From Baffinella frigidus (Eukaryota > Cryptophyceae > Cryptomonadales > Baffinellaceae): a stretch of DNA of 12,257 nt. The stretch lies in the NCBI GenBank assembly GCA_026770585.1, contig MU646374.1, positions 11,551-23,807 of the forward strand, in the 5' to 3' direction. Below are positions 11,813-12,257 of this stretch, in pieces; position 1 is the stretch's first letter; each line of letters begins with the position of its first letter. The notes below the pieces were generated by a model. It did not search any database. It worked only from the letters and a program-made list of their open reading frames with translations, and had not been told where the DNA came from. The position numbers and the translations under genes are program-made.

Positions 11813-11840
11813 AAATCCAAATCAAATCCAAATCAAATCC
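11813..11840. repeat. 11-bp tandem repeat, AAATCCAAATC x 2.5
   Basis: Two full units (11813-11823 and 11824-11834) plus AAATCC, starting within the second 16-bp direct repeat. Confidence 0.85.
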
Positions 11841-11928
11841 CAGATTTCAAATCGGTTCTAACGGTATTCAACGGGTTTTCTTAGAGAGAGAGGCGAAATC
11901 AACGAAATAATCAACGAGAGAGAGAAAT

Positions 11929-11931
<3 letters not shown>

Positions 11932-11976
<45 letters not shown>

Positions 11977-12001
11977 GCGCGTGCGAGAGAGAGAGAGAGA
12001 G
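11932..12001. repeat. (GA)n microsatellites
   Basis: About 22 uninterrupted GA units (11932-11975), an ACGCGCGTGC interruption, then about 8 more units (11985-12001). Shorter GA runs precede it from 11884. On the minus strand these give SLSLSL peptide runs that I do not regard as coding. Confidence 0.95.
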
Positions 12002-12042
12002 CAACACTCAGTACATGTACACGCTCTTTACTACTCACATCT

Positions 12043-12075
12043 TCCTCCTCCTCCTCCTCCTCCTCCTCCTCCTCC
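12043..12075. repeat. (TCC)11 trinucleotide repeat
   Basis: Eleven perfect TCC units. On the minus strand this reads as eleven Glu codons (GAG) in one frame and poly-Arg in another. It lies downstream of the partial gene at the right edge and may be in its intron or 3' part. Confidence 0.95.
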
Positions 12076-12145
12076 ATGCTCTCCGGTGTCCGCCTGGACC
12101 GGGACCGCTGCGGATCGTCCCCTCCAGGAGACGGGCTCTTCTCAC

Positions 12146-12257
12146 CTCCGAAGCTGCGGAACATCGGCCGCATGTTCTCGGGTTCGCTCCGCCACTCGTC
12201 AATCCTCTCATGGGCTCCAGGAGCAGGTGGAGGTGCTCCCCCAGGCTCCTCACGGGA
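12146..12257 (-). CDS. Partial gene entering from the right edge (unknown protein)
   Basis: The minus strand is gene-like up to the window edge. Two overlapping frames share the signal. From 12252 to about 12209 the codons encoding SLGEHLHLLLEPM all end in G or C. From about 12206 to 12146 the frame reading RIDEWRSEPENMRPMFRSFG has about 80% G/C at third positions, while that same frame has under 45% upstream. This suggests one coding sequence whose frame shifts at an AGAG in 12205-12208: a 2-base insertion, an assembly error or a broken gene. GGAG|GTGAGA at 12146/12145 is a good splice-donor match, so the exon probably ends there and the Glu and Ser-Leu runs downstream would be intronic. If it is not spliced, the frame runs on to a stop at 11868. 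Start and most of the gene lie outside the window. Family not recognised. Confidence 0.45.

Larger units (their letters stand above)
11521..11818. repeat. 16-bp direct repeats flanking the family E region
   Basis: GTCGGATACCAAATCC occurs at 11521-11536 and again, identically, at 11803-11818. The 266 bases between contain family E copy 2 and an adjoining hairpin. This resembles a target duplication, but 16 bp is long and other duplication routes are possible. Confidence 0.75.

Noticed and set aside
12083-12095. CCGGTGTCCGCCT, identical to 13 bases of family A (minus)
   Set aside because: Too short and without flanking similarity; probably coincidence.
11868-12173. Minus-strand 101-residue protein with poly-Glu and Ser-Leu runs
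   Set aside because: The runs are translated TCC and GA microsatellites. Only the part upstream of the candidate splice donor at 12145 looks coding.

Overview
The window is a chromosome end from a eukaryotic nuclear genome. It opens with about 13 perfect copies of CCCTAAA (1-95), so the left edge is a true telomere of the plant/green-alga TTTAGGG type. That repeat also occurs in some other lineages, so the sequence does not fix the organism. A GC-rich green alga or another TTTAGGG protist fits best, because the few gene-like stretches show high third-position GC. There are no bacterial features: no operons, no Shine-Dalgarno starts, no CRISPR.

Layout. 1-500 is telomere followed by degenerate telomeric repeats, with a palindromic strand switch near 320. 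500-3400 is a mosaic of short inverted-repeat elements and palindromes. 3680-6250 holds four large blocks of interstitial TTTAGGG/TTCAGGG repeats, all inverted relative to the terminal telomere. Between and inside these blocks sit a probable LTR fragment and several foldback or MITE-like elements. 6250-9310 is again a mosaic, plus one short gene fragment with strong coding bias (6687-6803, minus strand). 9410-10230 is a GC-rich island with the longest reading frame of the window (minus strand). 10750-11830 holds further inverted-repeat structures, and GA and TCC microsatellites follow. The right edge enters what looks like the first real gene (minus strand, open to the window end).

At least five dispersed families recur here and are named A-E. 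A (102 bp, seven copies) pairs in two places with a diverged inverted partner B to form a foldback unit. C is a nested palindrome with 24-bp ends. D (about 105 bp, three copies) has TATCCCTTAAGTG ends and a variable but always self-complementary insert. E (about 180 bp, two copies) has 25-bp ends. No transposase, reverse transcriptase or other mobility gene is visible, so these look non-autonomous.

Genes are few and all are uncertain. I recognise no protein family with confidence. The most interesting part is the structural repeat system, above all family D, and the orientation of the interstitial telomere repeats. All comparisons were made by eye; alignments and database searches could not be run.
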